Of a stretch of 64,000 bases of DNA, positions 10,871 to 21,147 are shown in pieces. The stretch lies in the NCBI RefSeq assembly GCF_910592395.1, contig NC_088320.1:10170001-10234000 (forward strand), written 5' to 3'. The notes under the pieces are model-generated. The model saw only the letters and a list, made by a program, of their open reading frames with translations, was not told the DNA's origin and ran no database searches. This DNA comes from Lineus longissimus. Lineage: Eukaryota; Nemertea; Pilidiophora; Heteronemertea; Lineidae. A program made the position numbers and the translations under genes. Position 1 is the first letter of the stretch, and the number at the start of each line of letters is the position of its first letter.

Positions 10871-12296
10871 TTGCTGTGACCAAAGCGAACTGAAACCGCC
10901 GAGCGATTTATTCAACTTTTCGACTTTCACCGCCCGAGAAAGTCAAACTTCCAACTTCCTATTCGAGTTCAGATTTGTAGCTCCGCCCCCAGTGCCCGAG
11001 CATGCGCAGTTCAATTTGTTATTATTGAAAATCATGTGAGAATCACGTGAGTCATGCGATCTTTCATTCATGAATTTTCGTAGTAAATTCCATAGTAGTG
11101 ACGTCACTGAATGATTGACAGCTAGGCGCCATGTTTCATTCAAGCCTCGTTCTGATCACCCGATACGCGGGAAATGAAAACGAGGTCATACGAACTGGCT
11201 TGGCGGTTCCAGTTATTTTCAGACTTCTATTTATACCTCCATGCATGCCTGAACGGACTTATCGTTGGAAAACTTATGATGTCCAGTCCAGATTTCATCC
11301 ATATCATATTTATTCATGTGAAAATACGCACTAACGCCTAAACGTACATGTAACAGAAGCAAAAACAGGAAAAGGGTCTCCGTTCAAGAATGAGTAAGCG
11401 TGACCAAATAAGGAATGCCATTCATGGCTCAACGAGGTATGTCGCATTAATTATTGATCGAGACCCGTGAAAGCATGCCGTGAAAGGCATTCCGACTCAT
11501 GATCGGCCTAGTCAATTTCACCCGCGATTTCTATGAAAACTGACACTTCTGGGAACTGAGAATACTTCAACTTATGACCCATCACCCCCTAGATTTTTAT
11601 TGCAGATCTGCACGAAGCTCAGGACCCGAGTTTTTGACTACCTGAAAGCCGGAATGTAACTACGCAGTTCAGTTGACGATCACCGACTCCTGCATTTCGC
11701 AGATCGTTTTTCAACGATCGTCGACGAACTATTTCAAATTAATCACATCCAATTAAACAATCAAAGCCTTCCCTAATGTCATCAACATGCAATAACACAA
11801 GCAGCCAAATATTATCGCCTATGAAATTGTGAATTTAATGAGAACTTACCTCTGAATTGACAAAAAGCGATCCGTTCTATAGCATGGTCTCCTTACGTCT
11901 GAACTGCGCAGACTCCGACACGTGACGTTCGCTGCATGTGTGATTGCACGTAGGATAACTCGCGCGAAATTTAAAATGCTCTTCTTGAGGGGTGCTCACT
12001 AAATTGCGCCAGTAACACCACCTGGTGAGAAATTCATGAACCACGCCTATTGGTAATGAAAGAGAAAGCTTTGCTCTATAAGATTAGATTTGATTCATGA
12101 TCCCCAACTTAAAGAATTAGGAGAAATCAGCTGCTGGAAAGGTTTTTGGAAAATTTCGCTCGGTGCCACCTAGTGGCCAAACCCCTCATCCTGCCGGACC
12201 CACATTTGGTCTATTCAGGAGTCCTGAAGGGTCTCAACGCCTCAGAGGGAAAATCTATCGCCTATCCGCCATAGTTTTGAAACGTGCCTGTTTAAC
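10871..12296. other. Helentron 1 5' region, non-coding
   Basis: No gene seen. The stretch is richer in CpG than its neighbours. Near 12,165 it contains gccacctagtggcc, a degenerate form of the CTCF-like site found in the other Helentron ends, and near 12,280 the conserved string aaacgtgcc that precedes the terminal microsatellite in the whole family. A promoter for the polyprotein could lie in this 5' region, but none can be demonstrated. Confidence 0.4.
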
Positions 12297-12297
12297 G

Positions 12298-12380
<83 letters not shown>

Positions 12381-12381
12381 G
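12297..12381. repeat. (GACA)n microsatellite near Helentron 1 5' end
   Basis: About 21 copies of the tetranucleotide GACA lie between the conserved aaacgtgcc string and the terminal palindrome ending at 12,434. Related elements carry (GAC)n at the same relative place, so this microsatellite is a positional feature of the family. Confidence 0.9.
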
Positions 12382-12434
12382 GACATTCATTCTACCATTT
12401 ACTCATATGAATAGCTCAGCTTCTCAGCTGAGCT

Positions 12435-12587
12435 AAAAAACTTACTTTAACAAACCCGTATGTTACCCCCCTCTCTTTTTGTTTAGCCCCCTCCCAATTC
12501 AAACAAAAACCATTACTTTTAGTCTTTGCTAATATTCTTGCTCGTAATTCAGATACTTTTCTCTTTAATTCACCTGCTGAAATAAAA
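12435..12587 (-). pseudogene. Nuclease fragment, copy 0 (middle of gene)
   Basis: This 153-bp piece is near-identical to the nuclease-gene middle in each array unit (compare 29,660-29,812). It encodes about residues 37-86, around the first zinc-site cysteine (Cys60 region). It is cut on the right by Helentron 2, whose far end at 26,068 rejoins the 5' part of the same gene, and on the left by the 5' end of Helentron 1. It proves the transposase/nuclease array extends left of Helentron 2 and probably beyond the window. Confidence 0.9.
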
Positions 12588-12620
12588 TGAAACGGCCAGG
12601 GGCCATTGTGCTCACCGTAG
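12588..12620 (-). other. Helentron 2 3' terminus: subterminal inverted repeat and hairpin
   Basis: On the minus strand CTACGGTGAGC (inverse of the 5' terminal GCTCACCGTAG) is followed by acaATGGCC-CCT-GGCCGTttca. The hairpin has a 6-bp stem with one wobble pair. In Helentrons such a hairpin marks rolling-circle termination; that role is inferred from the family. Confidence 0.75.
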
Positions 12621-12708
12621 AAAGCAATCTAGTACTGTTAATTATGTGCGATATGTGAATAGGTGATAGGTACCCTGGTAGGCGTACTCATACATATATA
12701 TGGAATGG

Positions 12709-15700
12709 CTAGTAATAGGACAGGGTGGTATATATTAGTTTATGATCAGACCAATAATTGTCAATGACATCGACAAGTTCAATATCATGTGATAAAGCAG
12801 TGTTGGTGAAGACTAGGTCTAACGTTGAGTCAAAATCTGTGGTGTTTTTTGTCATGTGCTGTGTGAAATCAAATCCTTGCAACATATAGGTTTCTAATTT
12901 AGCATTGTAGTTTTCAGTATTAGCTATTGACTTCATGTTGAAATCGCCCATGATGAGGTACCTTTCAGTTGGTTCATATGTTGAGAGGCACTCTTGTAGT
13001 CTATAGACCAGGTTTTGAAATGTGCAAGTTGGTGCTGTGTAGATTGCAATGACATGAATGACTGTGTTGGAGTCTTTTGGATGGATGCAAAGAGATATAG
13101 ATTCGAAGTTACTGGTGGTAATAAATCGTTTCTCCATTATTCTTATATCATTTTTCACATAAATCATTAGACCATGAGGTGGTCTTTGCACAGGGTTGGC
13201 AGTATTTTGGTCATTGCGCACAAGCTGGAAATCAGTGATAGAATAGTTCTTGTCGGTATCAGATCGTTTTAAACGTGTTTCTGCTAATGCAACAATAGAT
13301 GCAGCGGTTATGTTTGGATCCGGTTTTAAATCACTAAAGTGTGCGTAGACAGATCTAGCATTGTGGTAGACAATTTTCAGTAGATTTGATGGCTGGTAAG
13401 ACAGGGCAGTTTGTATTATTTGATGATTTGACCAACTCTGGTCAGCTATGTGCAGTGAGTGGATGTACTGGGTATTCAATTGATTGGTGAACACTAAATC
13501 TAATTCTGCATGTGGACACTTGTAAACTTTTTTCTTTTTTTTCGTGCTTGTTTCTTCATTTGATTGATAGGCGGTGAACATACCATTATCTGATTGTGTA
13601 AACAGATGTTCATCCCTTTTGGAATGTTTTGGCAGACCTTTTGTGGTTGGTTCTCCAATATATTGTTCAAATTGATATCTCTGCATCATGATGGTTTCCA
13701 AGTCGTTCTGGTACATGTTGACCATTATCTTGTTTGCTTTCGCTGAATCTGGATCATTAGCTAGTACTGGCTTGTCAATGTTATTGAAATTTCCAATGAT
13801 GAAGAATCTCTCTAATTGTTGGTAGGGCAAAAGGCAAGTATGGAAATTATTGATTAGTTTTGACCAAGTGGAATTTGGATACACGTTTATGAAAAGGACA
13901 TAGTATTGTTTACACGAGATAGATTGCGGAGGCTGTAAGTGCAGGAGGATTGTTTCAAAAGTGTCTGTTCGATCGGTTGTTGTTTCCAAGACAGTAATGT
14001 CTTTTTTTATGTATAGCATCAGTCCATGCATTGGTCTCATGATATTGTCTGTCGGTTGGTGATCATTACGTACAAGTCTGAAATTTGGTAAGGCATATGT
14101 TTCAGTGTGATCAGATTGTTTCAACCGAGAATTTGCAAGTGCAATGACGGACGCTGTTGTGATGGTTTGATTTTTTTTAATCTCATCAAAATGATCATAC
14201 ACTGATGTAGCATCATTGAAGACAATGGCAAGTTCTTTTCCCTGGTAGACAGGTGTGTAGCACAAGGAGAGTTTGTTTTTCTGCTTCATTAATCTCATGT
14301 ACTTGATCACTTTGGCTGATTGCGAAATGGCACTTTCATTGAGGTCAAGGATGTACAGATCATCGATGGATCGGACTCGACTTAAAGCAACATAATGTGA
14401 ATGTTTCATTAAATTTGTTGGTGTTGTTTGCAGTACTTGGTTAGTGTTCATGTTAACCACAAGCTTTTTGAATGTGCCCCCTTGTGCAGAGTGGACAGTT
14501 CTTGCATTGCTGGGTTTCAAGGGAAATTGACTTCTCATAATGGTATGATGTTTTCCCCATAAGAACTGACGTTTGACAGCAAATATAGGTGTCCATGATT
14601 TGTCGATGTGGTCTGAGTAAAGGGAGCGATTGGTTGCTCTTCTTTGTTGTCCAATCTTTGTTTCTTCGAATTGAACCCATATAATGGACGGATTTTTAAC
14701 AATGTCTTTAAATTCAATATATTTTACAATGCAGGATGAGCCATTTACTATGCCGTCTTCTATATCGGAGTTAATTGTTGTTGAATATGTGAGGGAAACA
14801 GCAATGTTGAGTGTCCTTTGGAGGTTTGCAGAGGCTTTGTACGTGTCTATTGTTTTTAGGCTGTCATATATCTTTTGTTTTTGTTTTTCCGAAACATTTG
14901 TTATGAGAACATCATGAGCATCAATTGTTACTTTTGTCATAGTTGCTTTATCGAAAAGTTTGTTGTTATGAGCATCGACTAATCTATTAAGCAAGAATAT
15001 GTGAGGTACATCTTCAGGATAATTTGGATCATTTTGGGTAATCATACGACTTTTTAATTGAGTCAAGTCATCTTGGGTTTGTTTTCCTGTTCTTAATCTA
15101 TTTAGGATGTTGGCGAATGTCATGTCACCTTGTTGCCTCATTATTTGATCAAGTTCGTACACAAAGAAGTATTCTTGCCAAAAATTACCTGCCAAGTAGG
15201 CATTCGTTGCATTTGAATCTTCAAACACATAACTGTCAAAACATGGTTGCAGTTGATACATATCACCAATGGCAAGGACATGTATTCCTCCAAATAGGTT
15301 CTTGTTGTCTAAAATGTCCGTTAGTCTCTGGTGAATGAAGGAGAACATACCACAGCCAACCATAGATATCTCGTCGATGATAAGGACTTTTAAGTGCCTA
15401 TATTTAGCTCGTAGTGTATTTCGTTTTTCTTGTACCAGGGGTATGTAGTCAGCTTTGAAATTCTTTTTGAATGGTATACTAAATGCTGAGTGTATTGTAG
15501 AGCCTTCGACAACATATGCTGCATATCCACTGGGGGCTATTATTTGTATTCGTAGATCCTCTGGATTCTGACCTTCTTCGGAACATAAGTGTCTTAGCAT
15601 GAATTGATATAGGGCTTTAACAACTTGCGATTTGCCAACTCCTGCCCCGCCTGTTAGGAAAGTACACAGTTGATCATCACTGGTCTTCAATCTTTGTACG

Positions 15701-18700
15701 ATATGTGTGAAGAACTCTCTTTGTTTATGGTTCAAAGTTCGAAGCAAATCTTTGTACTGATCATCTGGCAATCTTTTACCAATCAATTCAACTTCTTGAC
15801 CAGGTGGACGAACAGAAATACCAATGTCTTGGCCAATGTCATAAGTCTTCTGATTATTTGCACGCTCAGGGTCAAAGAATAAGCATTCGCTACTTTGGAT
15901 AGTGTGATCAATTTCATCTTGCTCAATGATATCGCCTTCTTCTGCTTGGGCAATAGCCTCTTGTAACTCGTCAATGTTCTGTTCATACTGTCTTCGTTTG
16001 GCTTCAATAGGTGTAGTTGTTTTCAGGTAGTTGTAATGCTGTTCATAGGTTTCAAAATCCCCCAGCAAGTTTTTTTCAGATGTCATCCAAGGGTGAAACA
16101 GTAATATTCTCTCCCTATAATAAGCTTCAGAATCGTTGTCTTTATTGAATTTGACATATCTGATGACCTTAGGTTTATTTCTCTTCGTTATCTTCATGCC
16201 ACTCTTTGTGACGTAGGATTTTTCTACGTTAAAATCATGGTCCTCATCTATGTTGTGAACATGTTTTGAAGTCATTTGGTCATCAAGCTCACTGGAATCA
16301 TCAGAAGGGTAATCATCTACATTGTCTTGAAAGAGATCATCATCATGTTCAGTTTTTGGATATGTAATGGTGAAGCATGCCACATAATCAGCAAGGCAAT
16401 ATTTTCGAAGACAAAATGGTCTTTTAGCATAGAGGCCGATGTTTCCAAGAGTCTGTACATCAGTTGATTGTGGTGACAATTTCTCTAATTTGTCTCGGTC
16501 TTTTAATATAAATGGCCGTTCCTCAGGGGTATTGGTATTTATGAAGACCACATCTCGTGAACAGCGCGTCATTGGCATTTGTAGTACAAGATATGCTGCC
16601 TCTTGTGCTCCCGTTTCAACAGAATTGAGAAATTTGTTTCCCATGTGGCGAACAGCTTGTCGGAGTTCCATCTTGTCTGCCTTTGCTTCTTTGGATGCGG
16701 TGTCAAGAAGAGCACTCATTCCTTTCTGGGATTTGCAGGTGTATGCAATGATGTAGACTGCCACAGCATATCCATCAAGAATGAATTGAATGTCATGGTT
16801 AGCTTGCCAGGCACCAAGTAAGTGCTTCATGTATGGATTAATACGGATTTCTGAAGGTTCTCTTTTTAGGAATACTTTTGGACATTTTAGGGATGACCGA
16901 ATGCTTTTGATGTACTCATCTTCTGACATGTCTAACTGTGCAAGAAATTCATCAAACGTGAGGACGACATCTTTTCCGTCACCCATTTCATTCAAAGTCT
17001 CATTAATTCTGGTGAAATTTGCCTTGTATTTTTTCAGAAGTTCTTCATCGATATCTGGATCAAGTTGTTCCAGAATTCTTGTCCTTCTCATTGGTGGCAT
17101 TGGATATCCAAATCTGCACACTGGATGCTTACCTTTTCTGCATGTCTTTGAATGTTTGTGATATTGCAATGCAAGGAATGGTTTATCAGATTCACTGACA
17201 TTTGCTGATACGCTAATTACAGAATCAATGTAGTTCACAACTTCTTCTTCAGAGGCTGAGCCATACTTTGGTGCACCTTCTATCCATAGAGCAATATGTA
17301 CATGTGGACTACCTCTATTCTGAAATTCCACCCTATAAAAGCTATCATTAATTTCACCGCCCAGTGGGTAATGTGGTCCTTTCAAAACAATTTTCATGAA
17401 TTGCTGAAATCTATGATCGAAATATCTAGCACAGGTTACAGGATCAGCACTAAGCAGTCGGCTTCTTGTTTGCCAGTTAAACTGCTCTATTTGTTCATCA
17501 GTATATTCTACTTTGTCAATCAACAAGCCGAGTGTCTTAAGGAGTGGTGACCATCTTGTATCAGCAGCTGACAAAGACATGAACAGAGTTGGTATTCCGA
17601 GTTGTCGTATCATAGCAAAAACTTCTTTTTTCTTGTTTTCGAGGTAGGGTGGGGAATTCCGTATGGTTCTGAATATATAATAGCCCTCATCCAAGCGAAC
17701 AATATTATCTCGAACATTGCTGTTTAACACATCTTCGGCTGTGTAAGCTTTTCCTTTGCTTTTGCAACGCCGTACAGCTAACTTCACTTTATCAGATATT
17801 TGTTTGATTTGTATTTTCTTCAATTTAAAGAAAAGATTAGGAATATTCTGGGAAACTCGGCGATCTACGGATCTCAATTCATATTTGCTGATATCACTAT
17901 AGTGCACTGGTATGTCATTTTCAGATCTACCATTTCCACAAAATATTGTTGGGAATGAAAGGTATTCTGCATTACTATCTTGAAATATGCTTAGTGGTCT
18001 TTGGCCTTCTCCAGGGGCAAATATGAATTCCTGAGGTTCAGCAACTTCCGGAGCATCGAGCATTGTGTCCATGTTGCCAGATGTTTTTTCTGTTTCGTCG
18101 ACTTCACTGAAATGATCGCTATCATCATCGGTGTCATTATCATTAGTTTTATCCTCTGTATTTGAGGCAATGTGAATGTCAAAATGAGGTGTACTATTTT
18201 GACGGTTTCTTTTCAGTTGGGACGTGCTTGGCACAGGTGAAGAAGCTGTTGGGTCAGCACTAAAAAATATATCTTTGCCGTTTTCCGTGATCATCTCAAA
18301 ATTGACAATACCATCTTCATCCTGTTTCAATAACTGTGAAGTGCTTGGGCGAGGCTCTGATCCTGCTGTGTCAACAAATTCTGACATGGCTCCAGAGTGT
18401 TGCTGGTGTAAAGATTCCTTCCAAGTGTTGTGGTCATTGATAGTGATATCTTTGTAAAGAGGACCATTGTCTTTTAACCACTTCAGAGCGTTAAGTACTT
18501 TAGTAGGTCTGATATTTTCAATAAATTCATTGGTTTTGTATTGCATTCGCCTTTTGAGTTTTACTGGCACGGTTTCCATATCGGATAAATTTCTAGGTAG
18601 AGACCTAACTGTTTTTGACACATCTACTGGGACATTGACCACATTGCCTCTCACCATCTTCTGACCACCAACTGGAAGTTCTCTCATTTGCATGAACGGA

Positions 18701-21147
18701 ATGCGTAATGATATAAGTCTTTCTTCCAACTGGTACAATTCCAGTTCTTGTGGTTTGTCTTTTACTTTGAAGCCAACATTGTTTGCAATTGACAATTTTG
18801 GGATTTTCCCTTTACTGACGGAATCTCGGCAAGTTCGGCAGATCCATTCTTTGTTGTCAACAGATATATATTCAGTCTTACATTGTGCCAACAAATCTTG
18901 TTGTGCCGTTGATACACTAGCTCTTTTGATATCAATGACAGAATCTTTAAACCACGTTTGATGACAACACGTGCAAACATAAAGGGGACCAATTTTAATT
19001 TTTTGATGAAATTTGTCTATGCATTTGTCAAGGTTGGAACCATACTCATTTTTTTGTCGTAATGTTTTTTCTACAGACTGGTAATTGGCGTTTGCTCTAG
19101 ATATCTTTTTCTGCATTCTATTGGATAGCATTTCTTGGTGCCTATATTCTCGATCACTTGACCGCTTAAATCGTTTTCTTTCTCTTTCAATTTCTTGGAA
19201 TTCCTCAGCACATCTGTATTTCTTTTTTCTCGATAAATCATTATTTTGTTCAATGGAATATATTCTTGGATCGCTACGACTTTTTTGTTTGTTTCTTCGT
19301 TCTTTGACTTTTACTTCATGATTTTGCCGAACATGTTGCTTACTTTTTAATTCTTTGATTTTATAATCTGGATCAGTGCGCAGTTTCCGTTTGCTTGGTG
19401 TTCCTCTTTTATTTTCCCTAATTTTATAGTCTGGATCAGCACGAACCCGCTGCTTATTTTTGACCTCCTTGGCTTTATAATCTGGATCAGCACGATCTCG
19501 TCGCTTACTTTTGACCTCCTTGGCTTTATAGTTTGGATCAGCTCGCAGTTTCTGTTTGCTTGATGTTCCTCTTTCATTTTCCCTAATTCGATAGTCTGGG
19601 TCGGCACGATCTCGTCGCTTACTTTTGACCTCTTTGGCTTTATAATCTGGATCAGCACGAACTTGTTGCTTACTTTTGACCTCCTTGGCTTTATAATCTG
19701 GATCAGCACGAACCAGTTGCTTACTTTTGACTTCCTTGGCTTTATAATCTGGATTAGTACGTTTCTGACGTATGTAGGCCCTCATTTTCGCTTTCTTCCT
19801 TTCATGTTTTTCGTTCTGATCCATGAAATATGTCGCAAGATGATCTAACAGTGGTTTCTGACAATTTGATGATAATCTTTCTTTGGTTGAAGTGGCACTA
19901 TGCGAAGCATTTATGGAGGGAGTCGTGCTGTCATTCGGATAGACTATTGTCTCAGACATGCATTCATTTTCTGAAATTGCTGTATGTGCAGGTGTCTTCA
20001 AAATATTTGGTTGGGTTATTTTCTTATCATCAGAATGGTTAATTTTTTCATCTTTTTTTCTAATCTTTTTTGGAACAGTGGTTGATGAAGGTTCAGTGAT
20101 ATTTCTGGTGCGTACCGGTAAGCTTAAATGGAGTGGATCATGTTGTCTATTCAGTGCTAATCGAAAGGCTTTTGGTGTGAGGATACTAACTTTGAAGAAA
20201 GTCACTTCAAAAATAAGTTGATGCAAATCATTGGCGTATTTGTTTATATAACACTGAAGTTGAGAGTCATCACCAAAGCTTAACAATACTGATGTTCCAT
20301 CAGGAACTTGGTTACCATGCTTGTCTCTGCTATGAGAGTCAAAGAGATAATAAGCATTTTCATGAAACATCACTGCAAATGCATCGTATCCAATAATCAA
20401 GATTGCTCCAGTGCAAGTTGTGATGTGATCAACAGCAGTTTGAAGGGACAAGTTTGGCAATTCCACTGTTGTTTCATGTAAAATCACATTTACTGTCGAG
20501 CCAAGCCGTTTCAATTTGAAATGTTCATTGAAACATTTGATTAATGGAGGCAATTCGTCAACTGCAAGGTAACTAATACTGTTGAAACTCCTATACAACA
20601 TGTCGCCATTCATCAAGATGTCATTCAAATCATTTGATGCCCAATGCAAAGGTGAAATGACAAGTGAATACATCAGTGCGGTCACTGCATTTGCAACACA
20701 TTGCTTACCAACTGAGTCGGTAGAGAAGAAGTGGTGATCTCCTTGGTGGAAATGGCCTTGGACAACTCGACTTATTTGTGGATTATCCATTGGTCCAGGA
20801 TTACTTTCTACATCACCACTTAATTTCAATTTATCGAAGTTATATGAACGACATAAAAGTAGATGTTCCAGCAGGCAGCATGAAAAATAGTATTCACAAG
20901 TGCTTTGTAATGAGGAGTAATGGGCAGCCGCTCTTACATTTTCTACCTGGTCATTGTTTTTCTTGGTAATTTCGTCAAACCTAATGTTGTAGCTATACAG
21001 TTCAGACAGACTGTAGCCTTTAGAGTTATCTCTGTGTGGTATGAAGATTTTGGTGCATCCACACTGACCAATGTCCTTATGTTTGCTGGATGTTGCTCTA
21101 CTATAGAAACAGCCCACAGCTGAACGGTATTGTTCAACAGATATCAT
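12709..21147 (-). CDS. Helentron 2 polyprotein: leader-2A-protease-Rep-helicase-EN-EN
   Basis: 2,812 codons, uninterrupted. Leader residues 1-117. 2A motif DVESNPGP at 112-119. C76-like cysteine protease about 125-330, with Cys150 in GKQC and Asp270-Ser-His272 in FDSH. Basic 15-residue repeats (RADPDYKAKEVKSK type) about 460-600. Zinc-finger-like CxxC pairs about 720-775. Rep HUH (His-Val-His) near 1,277 and YxxxY near 1,461. Pif1-like helicase with Walker A GGAGVGKS near 1,832, Walker B IIDEIS and a C-terminal ALSRVR motif. Two APE-type endonuclease domains follow, about 2,300-2,585 and 2,586-2,812. The first has its catalytic positions changed; the second keeps ALAETRLK, GDFN, DLVFTN and SDH. 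Rep and helicase drive rolling-circle transposition, and the 2A should split off the leader. The unbroken frame suggests recent activity. Confidence 0.92.
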   Translation of the reverse strand: MISVEQYRSAVGCFYSRATSSKHKDIGQCGCTKIFIPHRDNSKGYSLSELYSYNIRFDEITKKNNDQVENVRAAAHYSSLQSTCEYYFSCCLLEHLLLCRSYNFDKLKLSGDVESNPGPMDNPQISRVVQGHFHQGDHHFFSTDSVGKQCVANAVTALMYSLVISPLHWASNDLNDILMNGDMLYRSFNSISYLAVDELPPLIKCFNEHFKLKRLGSTVNVILHETTVELPNLSLQTAVDHITTCTGAILIIGYDAFAVMFHENAYYLFDSHSRDKHGNQVPDGTSVLLSFGDDSQLQCYINKYANDLHQLIFEVTFFKVSILTPKAFRLALNRQHDPLHLSLPVRTRNITEPSSTTVPKKIRKKDEKINHSDDKKITQPNILKTPAHTAISENECMSETIVYPNDSTTPSINASHSATSTKERLSSNCQKPLLDHLATYFMDQNEKHERKKAKMRAYIRQKRTNPDYKAKEVKSKQLVRADPDYKAKEVKSKQQVRADPDYKAKEVKSKRRDRADPDYRIRENERGTSSKQKLRADPNYKAKEVKSKRRDRADPDYKAKEVKNKQRVRADPDYKIRENKRGTPSKRKLRTDPDYKIKELKSKQHVRQNHEVKVKERRNKQKSRSDPRIYSIEQNNDLSRKKKYRCAEEFQEIERERKRFKRSSDREYRHQEMLSNRMQKKISRANANYQSVEKTLRQKNEYGSNLDKCIDKFHQKIKIGPLYVCTCCHQTWFKDSVIDIKRASVSTAQQDLLAQCKTEYISVDNKEWICRTCRDSVSKGKIPKLSIANNVGFKVKDKPQELELYQLEERLISLRIPFMQMRELPVGGQKMVRGNVVNVPVDVSKTVRSLPRNLSDMETVPVKLKRRMQYKTNEFIENIRPTKVLNALKWLKDNGPLYKDITINDHNTWKESLHQQHSGAMSEFVDTAGSEPRPSTSQLLKQDEDGIVNFEMITENGKDIFFSADPTASSPVPSTSQLKRNRQNSTPHFDIHIASNTEDKTNDNDTDDDSDHFSEVDETEKTSGNMDTMLDAPEVAEPQEFIFAPGEGQRPLSIFQDSNAEYLSFPTIFCGNGRSENDIPVHYSDISKYELRSVDRRVSQNIPNLFFKLKKIQIKQISDKVKLAVRRCKSKGKAYTAEDVLNSNVRDNIVRLDEGYYIFRTIRNSPPYLENKKKEVFAMIRQLGIPTLFMSLSAADTRWSPLLKTLGLLIDKVEYTDEQIEQFNWQTRSRLLSADPVTCARYFDHRFQQFMKIVLKGPHYPLGGEINDSFYRVEFQNRGSPHVHIALWIEGAPKYGSASEEEVVNYIDSVISVSANVSESDKPFLALQYHKHSKTCRKGKHPVCRFGYPMPPMRRTRILEQLDPDIDEELLKKYKANFTRINETLNEMGDGKDVVLTFDEFLAQLDMSEDEYIKSIRSSLKCPKVFLKREPSEIRINPYMKHLLGAWQANHDIQFILDGYAVAVYIIAYTCKSQKGMSALLDTASKEAKADKMELRQAVRHMGNKFLNSVETGAQEAAYLVLQMPMTRCSRDVVFINTNTPEERPFILKDRDKLEKLSPQSTDVQTLGNIGLYAKRPFCLRKYCLADYVACFTITYPKTEHDDDLFQDNVDDYPSDDSSELDDQMTSKHVHNIDEDHDFNVEKSYVTKSGMKITKRNKPKVIRYVKFNKDNDSEAYYRERILLFHPWMTSEKNLLGDFETYEQHYNYLKTTTPIEAKRRQYEQNIDELQEAIAQAEEGDIIEQDEIDHTIQSSECLFFDPERANNQKTYDIGQDIGISVRPPGQEVELIGKRLPDDQYKDLLRTLNHKQREFFTHIVQRLKTSDDQLCTFLTGGAGVGKSQVVKALYQFMLRHLCSEEGQNPEDLRIQIIAPSGYAAYVVEGSTIHSAFSIPFKKNFKADYIPLVQEKRNTLRAKYRHLKVLIIDEISMVGCGMFSFIHQRLTDILDNKNLFGGIHVLAIGDMYQLQPCFDSYVFEDSNATNAYLAGNFWQEYFFVYELDQIMRQQGDMTFANILNRLRTGKQTQDDLTQLKSRMITQNDPNYPEDVPHIFLLNRLVDAHNNKLFDKATMTKVTIDAHDVLITNVSEKQKQKIYDSLKTIDTYKASANLQRTLNIAVSLTYSTTINSDIEDGIVNGSSCIVKYIEFKDIVKNPSIIWVQFEETKIGQQRRATNRSLYSDHIDKSWTPIFAVKRQFLWGKHHTIMRSQFPLKPSNARTVHSAQGGTFKKLVVNMNTNQVLQTTPTNLMKHSHYVALSRVRSIDDLYILDLNESAISQSAKVIKYMRLMKQKNKLSLCYTPVYQGKELAIVFNDATSVYDHFDEIKKNQTITTASVIALANSRLKQSDHTETYALPNFRLVRNDHQPTDNIMRPMHGLMLYIKKDITVLETTTDRTDTFETILLHLQPPQSISCKQYYVLFINVYPNSTWSKLINNFHTCLLPYQQLERFFIIGNFNNIDKPVLANDPDSAKANKIMVNMYQNDLETIMMQRYQFEQYIGEPTTKGLPKHSKRDEHLFTQSDNGMFTAYQSNEETSTKKKKKVYKCPHAELDLVFTNQLNTQYIHSLHIADQSWSNHQIIQTALSYQPSNLLKIVYHNARSVYAHFSDLKPDPNITAASIVALAETRLKRSDTDKNYSITDFQLVRNDQNTANPVQRPPHGLMIYVKNDIRIMEKRFITTSNFESISLCIHPKDSNTVIHVIAIYTAPTCTFQNLVYRLQECLSTYEPTERYLIMGDFNMKSIANTENYNAKLETYMLQGFDFTQHMTKNTTDFDSTLDLVFTNTALSHDIELVDVIDNYWSDHKLIYTTLSYY
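19355..19762 (-). repeat. ~45-bp in-frame repeats in Helentron 2 ORF
   Basis: Units encode about 15 residues of the form RADPDYKAKEVKSK, sometimes alternating with IRENERGTSSKQKL-type units. They occupy the same position as the 21-residue repeats of Helentron 1 although the sequence differs, so a charged repetitive linker is kept while its sequence turns over. Confidence 0.85.
20790..20813 (-). other. 2A ribosome-skipping motif, Helentron 2
   Basis: The codons read DVESNPGP (residues 112-119), preceded by the short basic/hydrophobic run KLKLSG. In Helentron 1 the run is KLKLSN. The spacing to the protease-like domain is conserved between the two elements. Confidence 0.88.

Larger units (their letters stand above)
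1..12434 (-). mobile_element. Helentron 1 (Helitron2-type), 3' part outside window
   Basis: Autonomous rolling-circle transposon on the minus strand. Its 5' end is at 12,434, where the terminal palindrome AGCTCAGCT/AGCTGAGCT abuts the A-tract of a nuclease-gene fragment; intact units show the same A-tract preceded by cttatct. The left end is beyond position 1. The order from the 5' end is: terminal palindrome, (GACA)n microsatellite, about 4.4 kb of non-coding and tandem-repeat DNA, a heptad-repeat ORF, then the Rep-helicase polyprotein. That 12,434 and the ORF at 6,815 belong to one element is inferred from the parallel layout of Helentron 2, which has a 4.9-kb 5' region; a nested insertion between them is not excluded. 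Confidence 0.65.
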
